Positions 24,237 to 34,088 of a DNA stretch of 64,000 bases are shown here, piece after piece. This DNA comes from an uncultured Oscillospiraceae bacterium (GTDB lineage: Bacteria > Bacillota > Clostridia > Oscillospirales > Oscillospiraceae), in contig CALXDH010000001.1 in assembly GCA_944387015.1 (NCBI GenBank), positions 1-64,000 on the forward strand. The letters run 5' to 3'. Every line of letters begins with the position of its first letter. Position 1 is the stretch's first letter. Position numbers and translations under genes: made by a program. The notes beneath the pieces were generated by a model. The model searched no databases. It had not been told where the DNA came from and worked only from the letters and a program-made list of their open reading frames with translations.

Positions 24237-26684
24237 ATGGAGACCGCAGAGATTGTAAAAGTCGCGGTCAGCGCCGCGCCCTATTCCATTGACCGGCCCT
24301 TTGACTATCAGGTCCCGGCACTCCTGCTGGAACGGGCGCTGCCCGGCGTGCGGGTCACTGTCCCCTTCGGGCGGGGCAACCGCACCAGCGAGGGTATCAT
24401 TCTGGCCCGGGGCAGCGGGGAAAAGCTGCCGGGGCTCAAACCGTTGGAGGCGGTGCTGGACGACGAGCCGGTGCTGGACAGCCAGGGGATCGCCCTGGCC
24501 CTTTGGATGCGTCAGCGCTACTTCTGTACCATGTTTGAAGCGGTCAAGACCATTTTGCCGGCGGGGCTTTGGTACCGCCTGCGGGAGATCTGGCGCCTGG
24601 CAGATGGTCTGGACCGTACCGGTGCGGAGGCCCTGTGCGGCCGGATGAAGCGCTCCGGCGCCGTGCTGGACGCCCTGGAGGCCCACGGCGGCTCCGCGGA
24701 GCTGGAAACCCTTCGGGAGTTGTGCGGAGACGAGGTCTCCGCCACCCTCTCCGCCATGAAGCGGGCGGGGGCCGTGGTCTGCGAGACCGCGGCGCAGCGG
24801 AAGGTGGGGGACCGGACCCGGCGGATGGTTTCCCTGGCGGCGGACGCCGGGGAGCTGCTCTCCCCGGGAGAGGGCCGGCGCATCTCCCCCCAGCGTCGGG
24901 ACGTCATTATGCTGCTGGCTGCCGCCGGATGCGTCCCTGCCCAAGAAGTGTGCTACTTCACCGGCGTGGGGATGTCCACCCTCCGGGCCATGGAAAAGGC
25001 GGGACTTGTGACCTTCTCCCAGGAGGAGGCGCTGCGGCTGCCGCCGCCCCGGGACGTTCCGCCCGGGCCGCCCATCGTCCTCAGCGAGGAGCAGCAGGCG
25101 GCCTTTTCTCAAATCCTCGATCTGACCCGCAGCTCCAAGCCGGAGGCGGTGCTGCTCCAGGGCGTCACTGGCAGCGGAAAGACCCAGGTCTATCTGCGGC
25201 TGGTACAGGAGGTGCTCGCTGTCGGACGCACTGCCATCGTGCTGGTGCCGGAGATCGTTCTCACCCCCCAGATGATGCGCAAATTCGCCTCCTATTTCGG
25301 AGACCGGGTGGCTATGCTCCACAGCGGCCTGCGGATGACGGAACGGTACGACCAGTGGAAGCGCATCCGCCGGGGGGAAGTCCAGGTGGTCCTGGGCACC
25401 CGATCTGCCGTGTTTGCCCCGCTGAAGAACCTGGGCCTCATCGTACTGGACGAGGAGCAGGAGGGAAGCTACCAGTCGGAAAATTCCCCCCGCTATCATG
25501 CCCGGGACATTGCCAAGTACCTCTGCGCCCGGGACCACGCCACGCTGGTGCTGGGCTCCGCCACCCCGGCGGTAGAGAGCGCCTGGCGGGCAGAACAGGG
25601 GATCTACCACCACGCGCTGCTGCGCAAACGCTACAACGACCATAGCCTTCCCCAGGTGGTGATTGCGGATCTCCGGCAGGAGGTCCGGGCTGGAAATCCC
25701 GGCCTGATTGGGGAGGCGCTCCAGGCGGAGATGGAGGAAAACCTCCGCCGGGGCGAGCAGAGCATCCTCTTTTTAAACCGCCGGGGCAGCAGCCGGATGC
25801 TGCTATGCGGCGAGTGCGGCTATGTGCCGGAATGTCCCCGGTGCAGTGTGGCGCTGACATACCACTCCGCCAACGGGCGGCTCATGTGTCACTACTGCGG
25901 CCACTCCCAGCGCTCCAGCGATACCTGCCCCGTCTGCGGCGGCATCATGAAGCATGTGGGCACCGGGACTCAGAAGGTGGAGGAGGAACTGCGGGAGCGG
26001 TTCCCCGATACCCCCATTCTCCGGATGGACGCCGACACCGCTGCCGGCGGACACGAGCAGATCCTGGATCGCTTTGAAAAGGAGCGGATCCCCATTCTCC
26101 TGGGCACTCAGATGGTGGCCAAGGGACTGGACTTTGAAAATGTGACGCTGGTGGGGGTCCTGGCGGCGGACCTCTCCTTGTATGTAGACAACTACCGCGC
26201 CGCCGAACGGACCTTCAGCCTGCTCACCCAGGTGGTGGGCCGGGCCGGGCGGGGCACCCGGCAGGGACGGGCGGTCATCCAGACCTACACCCCGGAAAAC
26301 GACGTCATCCAATGCGCCGCCCGGCAGGATTACGAATCCTTCTACCGGGGGGAGATCCGGCTGCGGCAGCTGCGGCGCTGCCCGCCCTTTGCGGACCTCT
26401 TCACCGTCACCGTCTCCGGAACGGAGGAAGGGCGGGTACTGCGTGGAGCCGCCCTGGTGCGGGAGAGACTGCGCCAGCTCTGTCCCGGACCGGAAAATGA
26501 GGTCCTGGGTCCCGCCCCGGCACCGGTTCTGAAGCTCAATAACCGCTTCCGCTACCGCTGCACCCTGGTGGGGCACAACGACCGTGCCACCCGGGAAGCC
26601 CTCAGCTGTCTGCTGAAAGAATTTGCAAACGACCGCGCAAACCGCGGACTGAATATTTATGTGGACTGCAACACCATCGAGTGA
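24237..26684 (+). CDS. priA: Primosomal protein N' (replication restart helicase)
   Basis: 815 residues. A 3'-DNA-binding N-terminal part, then a helicase core with Walker A GVTGSGKTQ, DEEQEGSYQ as the DExx box, and TQMVAKGLDFENV. A zinc region has eight Cys (CGECGYVPECPRC and CHYCGHSQRSSDTCPVC). It reloads the replicative helicase at stalled forks. GAGGGGCGAGG precedes ATG 24237. It is followed 24 bp later by def. Confidence 0.97.
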   Translation: METAEIVKVAVSAAPYSIDRPFDYQVPALLLERALPGVRVTVPFGRGNRTSEGIILARGSGEKLPGLKPLEAVLDDEPVLDSQGIALALWMRQRYFCTMFEAVKTILPAGLWYRLREIWRLADGLDRTGAEALCGRMKRSGAVLDALEAHGGSAELETLRELCGDEVSATLSAMKRAGAVVCETAAQRKVGDRTRRMVSLAADAGELLSPGEGRRISPQRRDVIMLLAAAGCVPAQEVCYFTGVGMSTLRAMEKAGLVTFSQEEALRLPPPRDVPPGPPIVLSEEQQAAFSQILDLTRSSKPEAVLLQGVTGSGKTQVYLRLVQEVLAVGRTAIVLVPEIVLTPQMMRKFASYFGDRVAMLHSGLRMTERYDQWKRIRRGEVQVVLGTRSAVFAPLKNLGLIVLDEEQEGSYQSENSPRYHARDIAKYLCARDHATLVLGSATPAVESAWRAEQGIYHHALLRKRYNDHSLPQVVIADLRQEVRAGNPGLIGEALQAEMEENLRRGEQSILFLNRRGSSRMLLCGECGYVPECPRCSVALTYHSANGRLMCHYCGHSQRSSDTCPVCGGIMKHVGTGTQKVEEELRERFPDTPILRMDADTAAGGHEQILDRFEKERIPILLGTQMVAKGLDFENVTLVGVLAADLSLYVDNYRAAERTFSLLTQVVGRAGRGTRQGRAVIQTYTPENDVIQCAARQDYESFYRGEIRLRQLRRCPPFADLFTVTVSGTEEGRVLRGAALVRERLRQLCPGPENEVLGPAPAPVLKLNNRFRYRCTLVGHNDRATREALSCLLKEFANDRANRGLNIYVDCNTIE

Positions 26685-26708
26685 CGCAGCCAAGGAGGAG
26701 ATACAATC

Positions 26709-27224
26709 ATGGCATTGCGTAAGATCGTGGAAATGGGCGAAGACTGCCTGAATAAGGTCTGCCGTCCCGTGACGGAGTTCAATCCCCACCTGCACGTCCT
26801 GCTGGACGATATGGCGGAGACCCTGGCGGACGCCAACGGCGCCGGCCTGGCCGCGCCCCAGGTAGGCGTGCTGCGTCGGGTCTGCCTGGTATTGGACGAG
26901 GACAGCGGGGAATACATTGAGCTCATCAACCCCAAGATCATCACCTGGAGCGGCGAGCAGACGGGCCTGGAGGGCTGCCTGAGCGTCCCCGGAAAGTGGG
27001 GCATCGTCACTCGGCCCAACGTGGTGCGGGTCCGCGCCCAGGACCGCAACGGCAACTGGTTTGAGGCACAGGGCGAGGGATTGACGGCCCGGGCCTTCTG
27101 CCACGAGATCGAGCATCTGGACGGCCACCTCTTTGTGGAGCATATCGACCACTTCCTCTCCGACGAGGAGCTCCGGGAATATCTGGAGCAGGAGGAACGC
27201 CAAGCCCAGCAGGGAGAGGAGTGA
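26709..27224 (+). CDS. def: Peptide deformylase
   Basis: Removes the formyl group from new proteins. 171 residues. The three motifs are GAGLAAPQVG (about 39-48), EGCLSVPG with the metal Cys, and HEIEHLDG with the metal histidines. AAGGAGG precedes ATG 26709. The partner fmt follows 4 bp later. Confidence 0.97.
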   Translation: MALRKIVEMGEDCLNKVCRPVTEFNPHLHVLLDDMAETLADANGAGLAAPQVGVLRRVCLVLDEDSGEYIELINPKIITWSGEQTGLEGCLSVPGKWGIVTRPNVVRVRAQDRNGNWFEAQGEGLTARAFCHEIEHLDGHLFVEHIDHFLSDEELREYLEQEERQAQQGEE

Positions 27225-27228
27225 GCCC

Positions 27229-28143
27229 ATGCGCATCCTGTTTATGGGAACGCCGGACTTCGCCGTGGCCTCGCTGCGGCGGTTGGTGGAGGACGGCCAC
27301 GAGATCTGCGGTGTATTCACCCAGCCCGATAAGCCCAAAAACCGGGGGCACAAGTTGCTTCCAACACCTGTAAAGGAATATGCCCTGTCGCAAAATCTTC
27401 CGGTCTACCAGCCGGAGAAGATGCGGGACGGTACGGCCCTGGCCATCGTGCAGGAGCTGGCGCCGGAACTGATCGTGGTGGCGGCCTACGGCCGGATTTT
27501 GCCGGTGGACATTCTGGAGGCCCCCAAGTACGGTTCCATCAACGTCCATGCGTCGATTTTGCCGAAATATCGGGGTGCTGCGCCCATCAACTGGGCAATA
27601 CTAAATGACGAGCCGGAGACCGGTGTGTCTATCATGTATATGGCCCAGGCACTGGACGCCGGCGATGTGCTCCGGGTGGCCCGGACTCCCATCGGCCCGG
27701 AGGAGGATCTGCCCTCTCTCTGGAACCGGCTGGCGGAACTGGGTGCCCAGGCGCTCTCCGAGACCATTCCTACCCTGGCGGACGGCACCGCTGTCCGCAC
27801 GCCCCAGGACGAGACCCAGATGACCTACGCGCCCATGCTCAGCAAGGAACTCTCTCCCATCGACTGGAGCCGCAGCGCCCGGGCCATCGACTGTCAGGTC
27901 CGGGGCCTGCAGCCCTGGCCCTGCGCCGCGGCGGAGCTGGCCGGGACGTCCTTTAAGATCTACCGCACCGCCCCCGGTGCTCCCTGCACCCAGGCACCCG
28001 GCACCATTCTCTCCGCTGGCAAGCAGGGGATCGAGGTGGCCTGCGGCGACGGGATGAGCCTGTTCGTTACGGAACTCCAGGCCCAAGGCGGGAAGCGCAT
28101 GAGCGCCGCGGCCTATCTGCTGGGGCATCCGATTTCCCTTTGA
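27229..28143 (+). CDS. fmt: Methionyl-tRNA formyltransferase
   Basis: Adds formyl to Met-tRNA for initiation. 304 residues, with MRILFMGTPDFA at the N-terminus, the catalytic region GSINVHASILPKYRGAAPI, and a C-terminal tRNA-binding part. ATG 27229 follows GAGAGGAGTGAG. The upstream open frame overlaps def. Confidence 0.97.
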   Translation: MRILFMGTPDFAVASLRRLVEDGHEICGVFTQPDKPKNRGHKLLPTPVKEYALSQNLPVYQPEKMRDGTALAIVQELAPELIVVAAYGRILPVDILEAPKYGSINVHASILPKYRGAAPINWAILNDEPETGVSIMYMAQALDAGDVLRVARTPIGPEEDLPSLWNRLAELGAQALSETIPTLADGTAVRTPQDETQMTYAPMLSKELSPIDWSRSARAIDCQVRGLQPWPCAAAELAGTSFKIYRTAPGAPCTQAPGTILSAGKQGIEVACGDGMSLFVTELQAQGGKRMSAAAYLLGHPISL

Positions 28144-28163
28144 AAAGTGAGTGATAACGTTTT

Positions 28164-28916
28164 ATGTTCTACCCTTACGGCTATGGCTATTACGGCTATG
28201 GAGACTTTCTGGCCAACAACCTCTATGTGCTGTTGCTGATTCCAGTAATGCTGCTCTCGCTGTGGGCGCAGTTCCAGGTATCCGGCAACTTCCGGCGCTA
28301 TAACGCTGTCAACAACCGCCGGCATCTTACCGGCGCCCAGGCGGCGGAGGCGGTGCTGCGGGCCCACGGGGTCTTTGACGTGGGCATTCGTATGTGCCGT
28401 GGGCACCTGACGGACCACTACGACCCCCGGGACAACACCATCTACCTCTCTGAGGAGGTGTACAACGCTCCCACCATTGCGGCGGTGGGCGTGGCGGCCC
28501 ATGAGGCGGGCCATGCCGTGCAGTATGCGGAACACTACAGCCCTGTGCGGCTGCGGACGGCCATCATCCCCATTACCCAGCTTGGGTCCAATTTGTCCAT
28601 GATATTACTGCTGATCGGGTTGTTTTTGTACAGCCAGACGCTGTTCCTGGTGGGCATCATCCTCTTTTCCTTCACCACCTTCTTCCAGCTGGTGACGCTG
28701 CCGGTGGAGTTCAACGCCTCCCACCGGGCCATTGAGACCATCGGCGGAAGCGGTCTTTTGGACGAGGATGAGCTTTATGGTGCCCGGAAGGTATTGCGGG
28801 CCGCCGCGCTGACGTATGTAGCGGCGCTGCTGATGTCGCTGGTGCAGCTGTTGCGGTTCGTGCTGATCTTTCTGGCCCGGGGCGGCAGCGGGAACCGGGG
28901 AGGAGGCCGTGAATGA
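28164..28916 (+). CDS. Zinc metallopeptidase, YugP/PF04298 family
   Basis: 250 residues. The Gly/Tyr N-terminus (YPYGYGYYGYG) is followed by membrane helices; zinc ligands are H113-E114-x-x-H117 in AAHEAGHAV, and two more hydrophobic helices lie at about 130-170 and 220-240. The substrate is unknown. It sits between fmt and rsmB in the conserved island; its stop overlaps the rsmB ATG. Confidence 0.9.
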   Translation: MFYPYGYGYYGYGDFLANNLYVLLLIPVMLLSLWAQFQVSGNFRRYNAVNNRRHLTGAQAAEAVLRAHGVFDVGIRMCRGHLTDHYDPRDNTIYLSEEVYNAPTIAAVGVAAHEAGHAVQYAEHYSPVRLRTAIIPITQLGSNLSMILLLIGLFLYSQTLFLVGIILFSFTTFFQLVTLPVEFNASHRAIETIGGSGLLDEDELYGARKVLRAAALTYVAALLMSLVQLLRFVLIFLARGGSGNRGGGRE

Positions 28917-30241
28917 GCCATTCTGCCCGTGATACCGCGCTGAAGGTCCTGATCGCCTGCCGGACCCACGGTGCCTGGGCGGACGCCGCCCTGAAGGCCC
29001 AGCTGGCCCGGGATCAGTTGCCCACCCAGGATGCGGCTCTTTGCAGCCGCATGGTGTACGGCGTGACCCAGAACCGGTTGCTGCTGGACTTTTACCTGGC
29101 CGCCTACTGCTCCCAGAAGCCGGATCATCTGCAGCCTCCGCTGCTGGATATTCTGCGGCTGGGTGCTTACCAGATCCTCTTTCTGGATAAGGTGCCGGAC
29201 CGGGCCGCCGTCAGCGAAGCGGTGGAACTTGCCAAACGGTCCGGTCGGGGCCAGGCCGCAGGCTTGGTGAACGCTGTGTTGCGCAAGCTTTCTCAAAATA
29301 AAAATGCGCTGCCGCCCATCCCGGACCGGGATGAGGCAAAATTCCTCTCCATCCGGTACAGCCATCCCAAGTGGCTGGTCAAGCGGCTTTTGGAGCTGTT
29401 GGGCAGGGAGGAAACAGAGGCCTTCCTGGCGGCGGACAACACCGCCGCACCGTTGACGGTGCAGGTCAACCCCTTGAAAACCACCCAGGAGAAGCTGACG
29501 GCAGAGCTGGAGGCCCTGGGCGTCCGTGTGACGCCTCACGCCTGGGTGCCCGGCTGCCTGGAACTCTCCGGCACCGGTGATCTGACCGCTCTGGAGCCTT
29601 TCCAGGCGGGACATTTCCTGGTGCAGGACGGTGCGGCGGCGCTGGCAGCCCGGGCTGCGGCGGTGACGCCGGGCCAGCGGGTTCTGGATGTATGCGCCGC
29701 CCCCGGCGGGAAATCCTTTGGTGCTGCCTTCGCCATGGAGGACCGGGGCGAGATCCTGGCGTGTGACCTCCACGAAAACAAGCTCAAGCGCATTCAGGAC
29801 GGTGCCCGGCGGCTGGGACTCACTTCCATCCGCACAGCAGCCGCCGACGGCCGGGAATTCCGGCCGGAATGGGAGGCAGCTTTTGATACCGTGCTGGTGG
29901 ACGCCCCCTGTTCAGGCCTGGGCATCATCCGAAAAAAGCCGGACACCCGGTATAAAAAGGCCGACGATCTGTTTACCCTTCCTGTGGTGCAGCAGGCTAT
30001 TCTGGACAACGCCTGCCGGTATGTGAAACCCGGCGGCGTGCTGGTCTATTCCACCTGTACCATTTTGCCGGAGGAGAATCAGCAAGTGACGGACGCGTTC
30101 CTGGCCCAGCACCGGGACTTTTCCCAGGAGGACCTCCCACTGCCGGATCAGGCGGGTCAGGCGGACGGTCAGGTGACGCTGTGGCCTCACCGCCATGACA
30201 CCGACGGCTTTTACATCTGCCGCATGCGGCGGCAAGCATAA
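28913..30241 (+). CDS. rsmB: 16S rRNA m5C967 methyltransferase
   Basis: 442 residues. An N-terminal NusB-like domain (about 1-135) and a C-terminal SAM-methyltransferase with the SAM loop VLDVCAAPGGKS, the motif DAPCSGLG, and the catalytic Cys in STCTILPEEN. It overlaps the metallopeptidase stop by 4 bp and lies 14 bp before rlmN. Confidence 0.95.
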   Translation: MSHSARDTALKVLIACRTHGAWADAALKAQLARDQLPTQDAALCSRMVYGVTQNRLLLDFYLAAYCSQKPDHLQPPLLDILRLGAYQILFLDKVPDRAAVSEAVELAKRSGRGQAAGLVNAVLRKLSQNKNALPPIPDRDEAKFLSIRYSHPKWLVKRLLELLGREETEAFLAADNTAAPLTVQVNPLKTTQEKLTAELEALGVRVTPHAWVPGCLELSGTGDLTALEPFQAGHFLVQDGAAALAARAAAVTPGQRVLDVCAAPGGKSFGAAFAMEDRGEILACDLHENKLKRIQDGARRLGLTSIRTAAADGREFRPEWEAAFDTVLVDAPCSGLGIIRKKPDTRYKKADDLFTLPVVQQAILDNACRYVKPGGVLVYSTCTILPEENQQVTDAFLAQHRDFSQEDLPLPDQAGQADGQVTLWPHRHDTDGFYICRMRRQA

Positions 30242-30255
30242 GAGGGAAAACTCCT

Positions 30256-31302
30256 ATGACTGACTTGAAATCCAAAACACTGCCGGAGCTGACTGACTTC
30301 CTCAAATCTATGGGGCAGCCGGCGTTTCGGGGCAAACAGGTGTTCACTTGGCTCCACCGGGGCGTTCGTTCCTTTGAGGAGATGACCAATCTCCCCAAGG
30401 CACTGCGGGATCAGCTGGCGGAAAACTGTGTTATTACCGCCCCTACCGTGGCCCGCAAACAGGTCTCCGCGTTGGACGGGACCCGGAAATACCTGTGGGA
30501 GCTCTCCGACGGCAACTGCATTGAGACCGTTCTCATGCAGTACCACCACGGAAACACGGTGTGTATCTCCTCCCAGGTGGGCTGCCGGATGGGCTGCGCA
30601 TTCTGCGCTTCCACCATTGCAGGTAAGGTGCGGGACCTGACGCCCTCGGAGATGCTGGATCAAGTGCTCTTCACCCAGCTGGATTCCGGGCTGGAAATCT
30701 CCAACATCGTGCTGATGGGAATCGGCGAGCCCATGGACAACCTGGACAATGTGCTGCGGTTTTTGGAGCTGGTAAACCACCCCGACGGGCTGAACATCGG
30801 CATGCGGCACATCTCGCTTTCCACCTGCGGCGTCATCCCCGGCATCCGCCGCCTGGCGGAACTGGGACTGCAGCTGACGCTGTCTGTGTCCCTCCACGCA
30901 CCGGACAGCGAGACCCGCTCCAAAATCATGCCGGTGAACCGGGCCTATGACGTGGAGCAGCTCTTTGAAGCCTGCCATGATTACTTCCAGAAGACCGGGC
31001 GGCGCATCTCCTTTGAATACGCCATGATCGACGGGGTCAACGACCACGACTGGCAGGCGGATCTCATCGCCCAGAAGCTCCGGGGCATGCCGGGACACGT
31101 GAATCTGATCCCCCTCAACGATGTAGCGGAGAGCCCCTTCAAGCCCTCCCGCCGGATCGAGGCATTTCAAAAGCGGCTGGAATCCCACCATATCACCGCC
31201 ACAGTCCGCCGGAGCCTGGGCGGAGATATTGACGCCTCCTGCGGACAGCTCCGCCGGAAGGCCATGTTGGAACAAGCAAAGAAAGGGGAGCGATCCCAAT
31301 GA
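30256..31302 (+). CDS. rlmN: 23S rRNA (adenine2503-C2)-methyltransferase
   Basis: A radical-SAM enzyme, 348 residues. The cluster CxxxCxxC is C110, C114, C117 in GCRMGCAFC; the GEPMDNLDNVLR motif is typical. It methylates A2503 of 23S rRNA. GGGAAAACTCCT precedes ATG 30256. Its TGA overlaps the ATG of the phosphatase. Confidence 0.97.
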   Translation: MTDLKSKTLPELTDFLKSMGQPAFRGKQVFTWLHRGVRSFEEMTNLPKALRDQLAENCVITAPTVARKQVSALDGTRKYLWELSDGNCIETVLMQYHHGNTVCISSQVGCRMGCAFCASTIAGKVRDLTPSEMLDQVLFTQLDSGLEISNIVLMGIGEPMDNLDNVLRFLELVNHPDGLNIGMRHISLSTCGVIPGIRRLAELGLQLTLSVSLHAPDSETRSKIMPVNRAYDVEQLFEACHDYFQKTGRRISFEYAMIDGVNDHDWQADLIAQKLRGMPGHVNLIPLNDVAESPFKPSRRIEAFQKRLESHHITATVRRSLGGDIDASCGQLRRKAMLEQAKKGERSQ

Positions 31303-32042
31303 ATCCGATGAAATTATGGACCATGACGGACGTGGGCCTGGTTCGTAAGGACAACCAGGACGCTTTCGCCACCCGGCAGCTGGAGAGCGGCTGCACGATC
31401 TGTGTGGTGTGCGACGGCATGGGCGGCGCTGCCGGCGGTCAGCTGGCCAGCCACATCGCGTCGGAGACCTTCATATCTGAGTTGGAGAAGGTCCTGAAGC
31501 CGGAGATGACGCCGGAGCAGCTGCGGGAGGCATCTTCCTATGCGGTGGCCCTGGCTAACCGGGCTGTACGGGAGGCTGCCAGCACCAATCCAGAGTGCCG
31601 TAACATGGGTACCACCTTGGTCGCCGCCGTGAGCTATGAAGGCGGCACGGTGATCTCCAACGTAGGGGATAGCCGGGCTTACCATATCACGGAAGGCGGC
31701 ATCGTCCGGGTCACCAAGGATCACTCTCTGGTGGAGAGCATGGTGGACCGGGGCGACATCACTGCAGAGGAGGCCCGCCGCCATCCCAACCGCAACCTGA
31801 TCACGCGGGCTCTGGGACCGGACATCAGTGCTGTCTGTGATGGGTACATATGCCCTATGGCAGTGGGGGACTTCCTGCTGCTGTGTACAGATGGACTGGT
31901 GGACACAGTGACGGACCAGGAGATGCTCTTTGAAGTGATCCATGGCAGCGATCCGGACACTTGTCTCGGGCGGCTGCTGGAAATTTCCAAGAGCCGCGGC
32001 GCCGCGGACAACGTGACTGCCGTGCTGATGCAAAAGCAGTAA
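31299..32042 (+). CDS. prpC: PP2C Ser/Thr phosphatase PrpC/Stp
   Basis: 247 residues. Metal-binding blocks are RKDNQDAF, CDGMGGAAGG, GDSRAYHI and SRGAADNVTAVL. It reverses phosphorylation by PrkC. It starts in the rlmN stop and precedes prkC by 12 bp, the standard pair. Confidence 0.96.
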   Translation: MNPMKLWTMTDVGLVRKDNQDAFATRQLESGCTICVVCDGMGGAAGGQLASHIASETFISELEKVLKPEMTPEQLREASSYAVALANRAVREAASTNPECRNMGTTLVAAVSYEGGTVISNVGDSRAYHITEGGIVRVTKDHSLVESMVDRGDITAEEARRHPNRNLITRALGPDISAVCDGYICPMAVGDFLLLCTDGLVDTVTDQEMLFEVIHGSDPDTCLGRLLEISKSRGAADNVTAVLMQKQ

Positions 32043-32054
32043 GGGGGGAGAGAC

Positions 32055-34088
32055 ATGGAACACAAAGACCCGTATATCGGAAGAATGCTGGATAACCGCT
32101 ACGAGATCCTGGAACGTATCGGGACCGGCGGTATGGCCGTTGTCTACAAGGCCAAATGCCATCGACTCAACCGGCTGGTTGCCATCAAGATCTTAAAGGC
32201 GGACCTTGCTCAGGATGAGGACTTCCGGCGCCGCTTCAACGCTGAGTCCCAGGCCGTCGCACAGCTCTCTCATCCCAACATCGTCTCGGTGTATGATGTC
32301 TCCCGGGGGGGAGACACCGAGTATATCGTCATGGAGCTCATTGACGGCATTACACTCAAGCAGTATATGGAAAAGCGGGGCCAGCTGAATTGGCGGGAGT
32401 CGCTGCACTTCATCACCCAGATCATGCGGGGCCTGAGCCATGCCCACAGCCGCGGCATCGTCCACCGGGACATCAAGCCTCAGAATGTGATGGTGCTGCG
32501 GGACGGCAGTGTGAAGGTGGCTGACTTCGGCATCGCCTGCCTGGAAAACGCCGCCCAGACCCTGACCCAGGAGGCATTGGGTTCCGTTCACTATATCTCT
32601 CCGGAACAGGCACGGGGAGATCGGATCGACGCCCGCAGCGACATTTACTCCGCCGGTGTCGTCCTCTACGAGATGCTCACTGGGCGGTTGCCCTTTGAAG
32701 GGGACAGCGCCGTGTCCGTAGCCATCCAGCACCTGAGTTCCATCCCCCTGGCACCCCGGGAGATCAATCCCGACATCCCTGAGCAGCTGGAACTCATCTG
32801 CATGAAAGCCATGACGCCGGATCTGGAAAAGCGTTACCCCTCGGCAGACGCCATGATCGCCGACCTGGAGGCCTTCCGAAAGAATCCTGGCGTGAATCTG
32901 GATTTCCAGATGGAAGACCTGCGGCCGGAGGAGCCGGATGAGCCTACCCGTCTGCTGCGGACCGGATCTTACGCCGCAGCCGCCGCTTCCAGCCACGCTT
33001 CTGCCCGGGAGCCCGTCCGTGAGCGGGAACGCCGCCGGGAGGACTATTATTACGATGAGCCTGCTCCCAGGAATAGCAAACAGCGCACCGCCATTATCGC
33101 GGGCGCAGCAGTGGTGGCCGTGGTGGTCATCTTCCTGCTGTTCCGTACCATTCTGGGGTCCTTCGGTTCTGTGGACGAGTATACGGTCCCGGATGTGACA
33201 GGCATGACTCAGGAGGAAGCTGAGGAATTTCTGGAGGAGCAGGGGCTGGATACCATCTTCACGCTGGATTACCAGGGCAGTGAGGAGAGTAAAGATGTGG
33301 ATGCCGGAGACATCCTGCGCCAGAGCCCGGAATCTGATAAGGCGGTCAAAAAGCCTGACGAGGAGCTTTTGACCATCAAGATCTGGGTCAGCTCCGGCAT
33401 GGAGGAGGACGTGATGCCCGATCTGGTCTCCTCCAAGAATTACAGCCTCGCCAGCGCCCGCCTGGAAATGGCGGACCTGCTGAAAAAGTATGACATTGAG
33501 ATCGAGGAGGCCGGTCAGGAGGCATCCGACGACGTGGAAGCCGGTATGATCCTCTCCACGGACCCGGCAGCCGGTGAACCCCTGGAGGAAGGCCGGAACA
33601 TCCAGGTCATCATCAGCAGCGGCAAGGAAAAGGTCAAAGTCCCGCCCTTCACCAACATGCCCATTGACGGCGTGCTCAGCCAGCTCGGGACTATGGGTCT
33701 GGAGCAGGGATATATTACAGAAGAGGAGAGCGATAAGGCCAAGGGCACCGTTCTGGAGCAAAGCATCCCCGCCGACACAGAGGTGGACAAGGGCACGAAG
33801 ATTGATTTCGTCATCAGCTCCGGTCCTTCTACCGACGAGGAAGGTGGAAGTTCCAGCTCTGGCTCCCAGGGAACCGACTCCATCTCCGTCCCTCTGCCCT
33901 CGGATCAGGACAGCGGCCGGATCACGGTCTATATGAACGGGGAGAGCGTCTTTGACGCGGATCTGAACTTCCGGGATCTGAACTGGACCTTCTTCCATAC
34001 GTTCTACGGCTCCGGCACCGCGGAGGCGGAGGTCTATCTCAACGGAGAACCCTACAAGACTTATTCGCTGGATTTTGGCAATGGCTAA
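32055..34088 (+). CDS. prkC: PASTA-domain Ser/Thr kinase PrkC/Stk
   Basis: 677 residues. Cytoplasmic kinase (about 8-280): Gly loop GTGGMAVVYKAK, VAIKIL, HRDIKPQNVM and the ADFG loop. A basic, Ala-rich linker is followed by one membrane helix (about 346-366), then three PASTA repeats (about 375-445, 448-520 and 525-590) that sense muropeptides, a Ser/Gly-rich linker, and an extra C-terminal beta-like module. In Bacillus it signals germination and dormancy exit. It overlaps rsgA by 8 bp. Confidence 0.96.
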   Translation: MEHKDPYIGRMLDNRYEILERIGTGGMAVVYKAKCHRLNRLVAIKILKADLAQDEDFRRRFNAESQAVAQLSHPNIVSVYDVSRGGDTEYIVMELIDGITLKQYMEKRGQLNWRESLHFITQIMRGLSHAHSRGIVHRDIKPQNVMVLRDGSVKVADFGIACLENAAQTLTQEALGSVHYISPEQARGDRIDARSDIYSAGVVLYEMLTGRLPFEGDSAVSVAIQHLSSIPLAPREINPDIPEQLELICMKAMTPDLEKRYPSADAMIADLEAFRKNPGVNLDFQMEDLRPEEPDEPTRLLRTGSYAAAAASSHASAREPVRERERRREDYYYDEPAPRNSKQRTAIIAGAAVVAVVVIFLLFRTILGSFGSVDEYTVPDVTGMTQEEAEEFLEEQGLDTIFTLDYQGSEESKDVDAGDILRQSPESDKAVKKPDEELLTIKIWVSSGMEEDVMPDLVSSKNYSLASARLEMADLLKKYDIEIEEAGQEASDDVEAGMILSTDPAAGEPLEEGRNIQVIISSGKEKVKVPPFTNMPIDGVLSQLGTMGLEQGYITEEESDKAKGTVLEQSIPADTEVDKGTKIDFVISSGPSTDEEGGSSSSGSQGTDSISVPLPSDQDSGRITVYMNGESVFDADLNFRDLNWTFFHTFYGSGTAEAEVYLNGEPYKTYSLDFGNG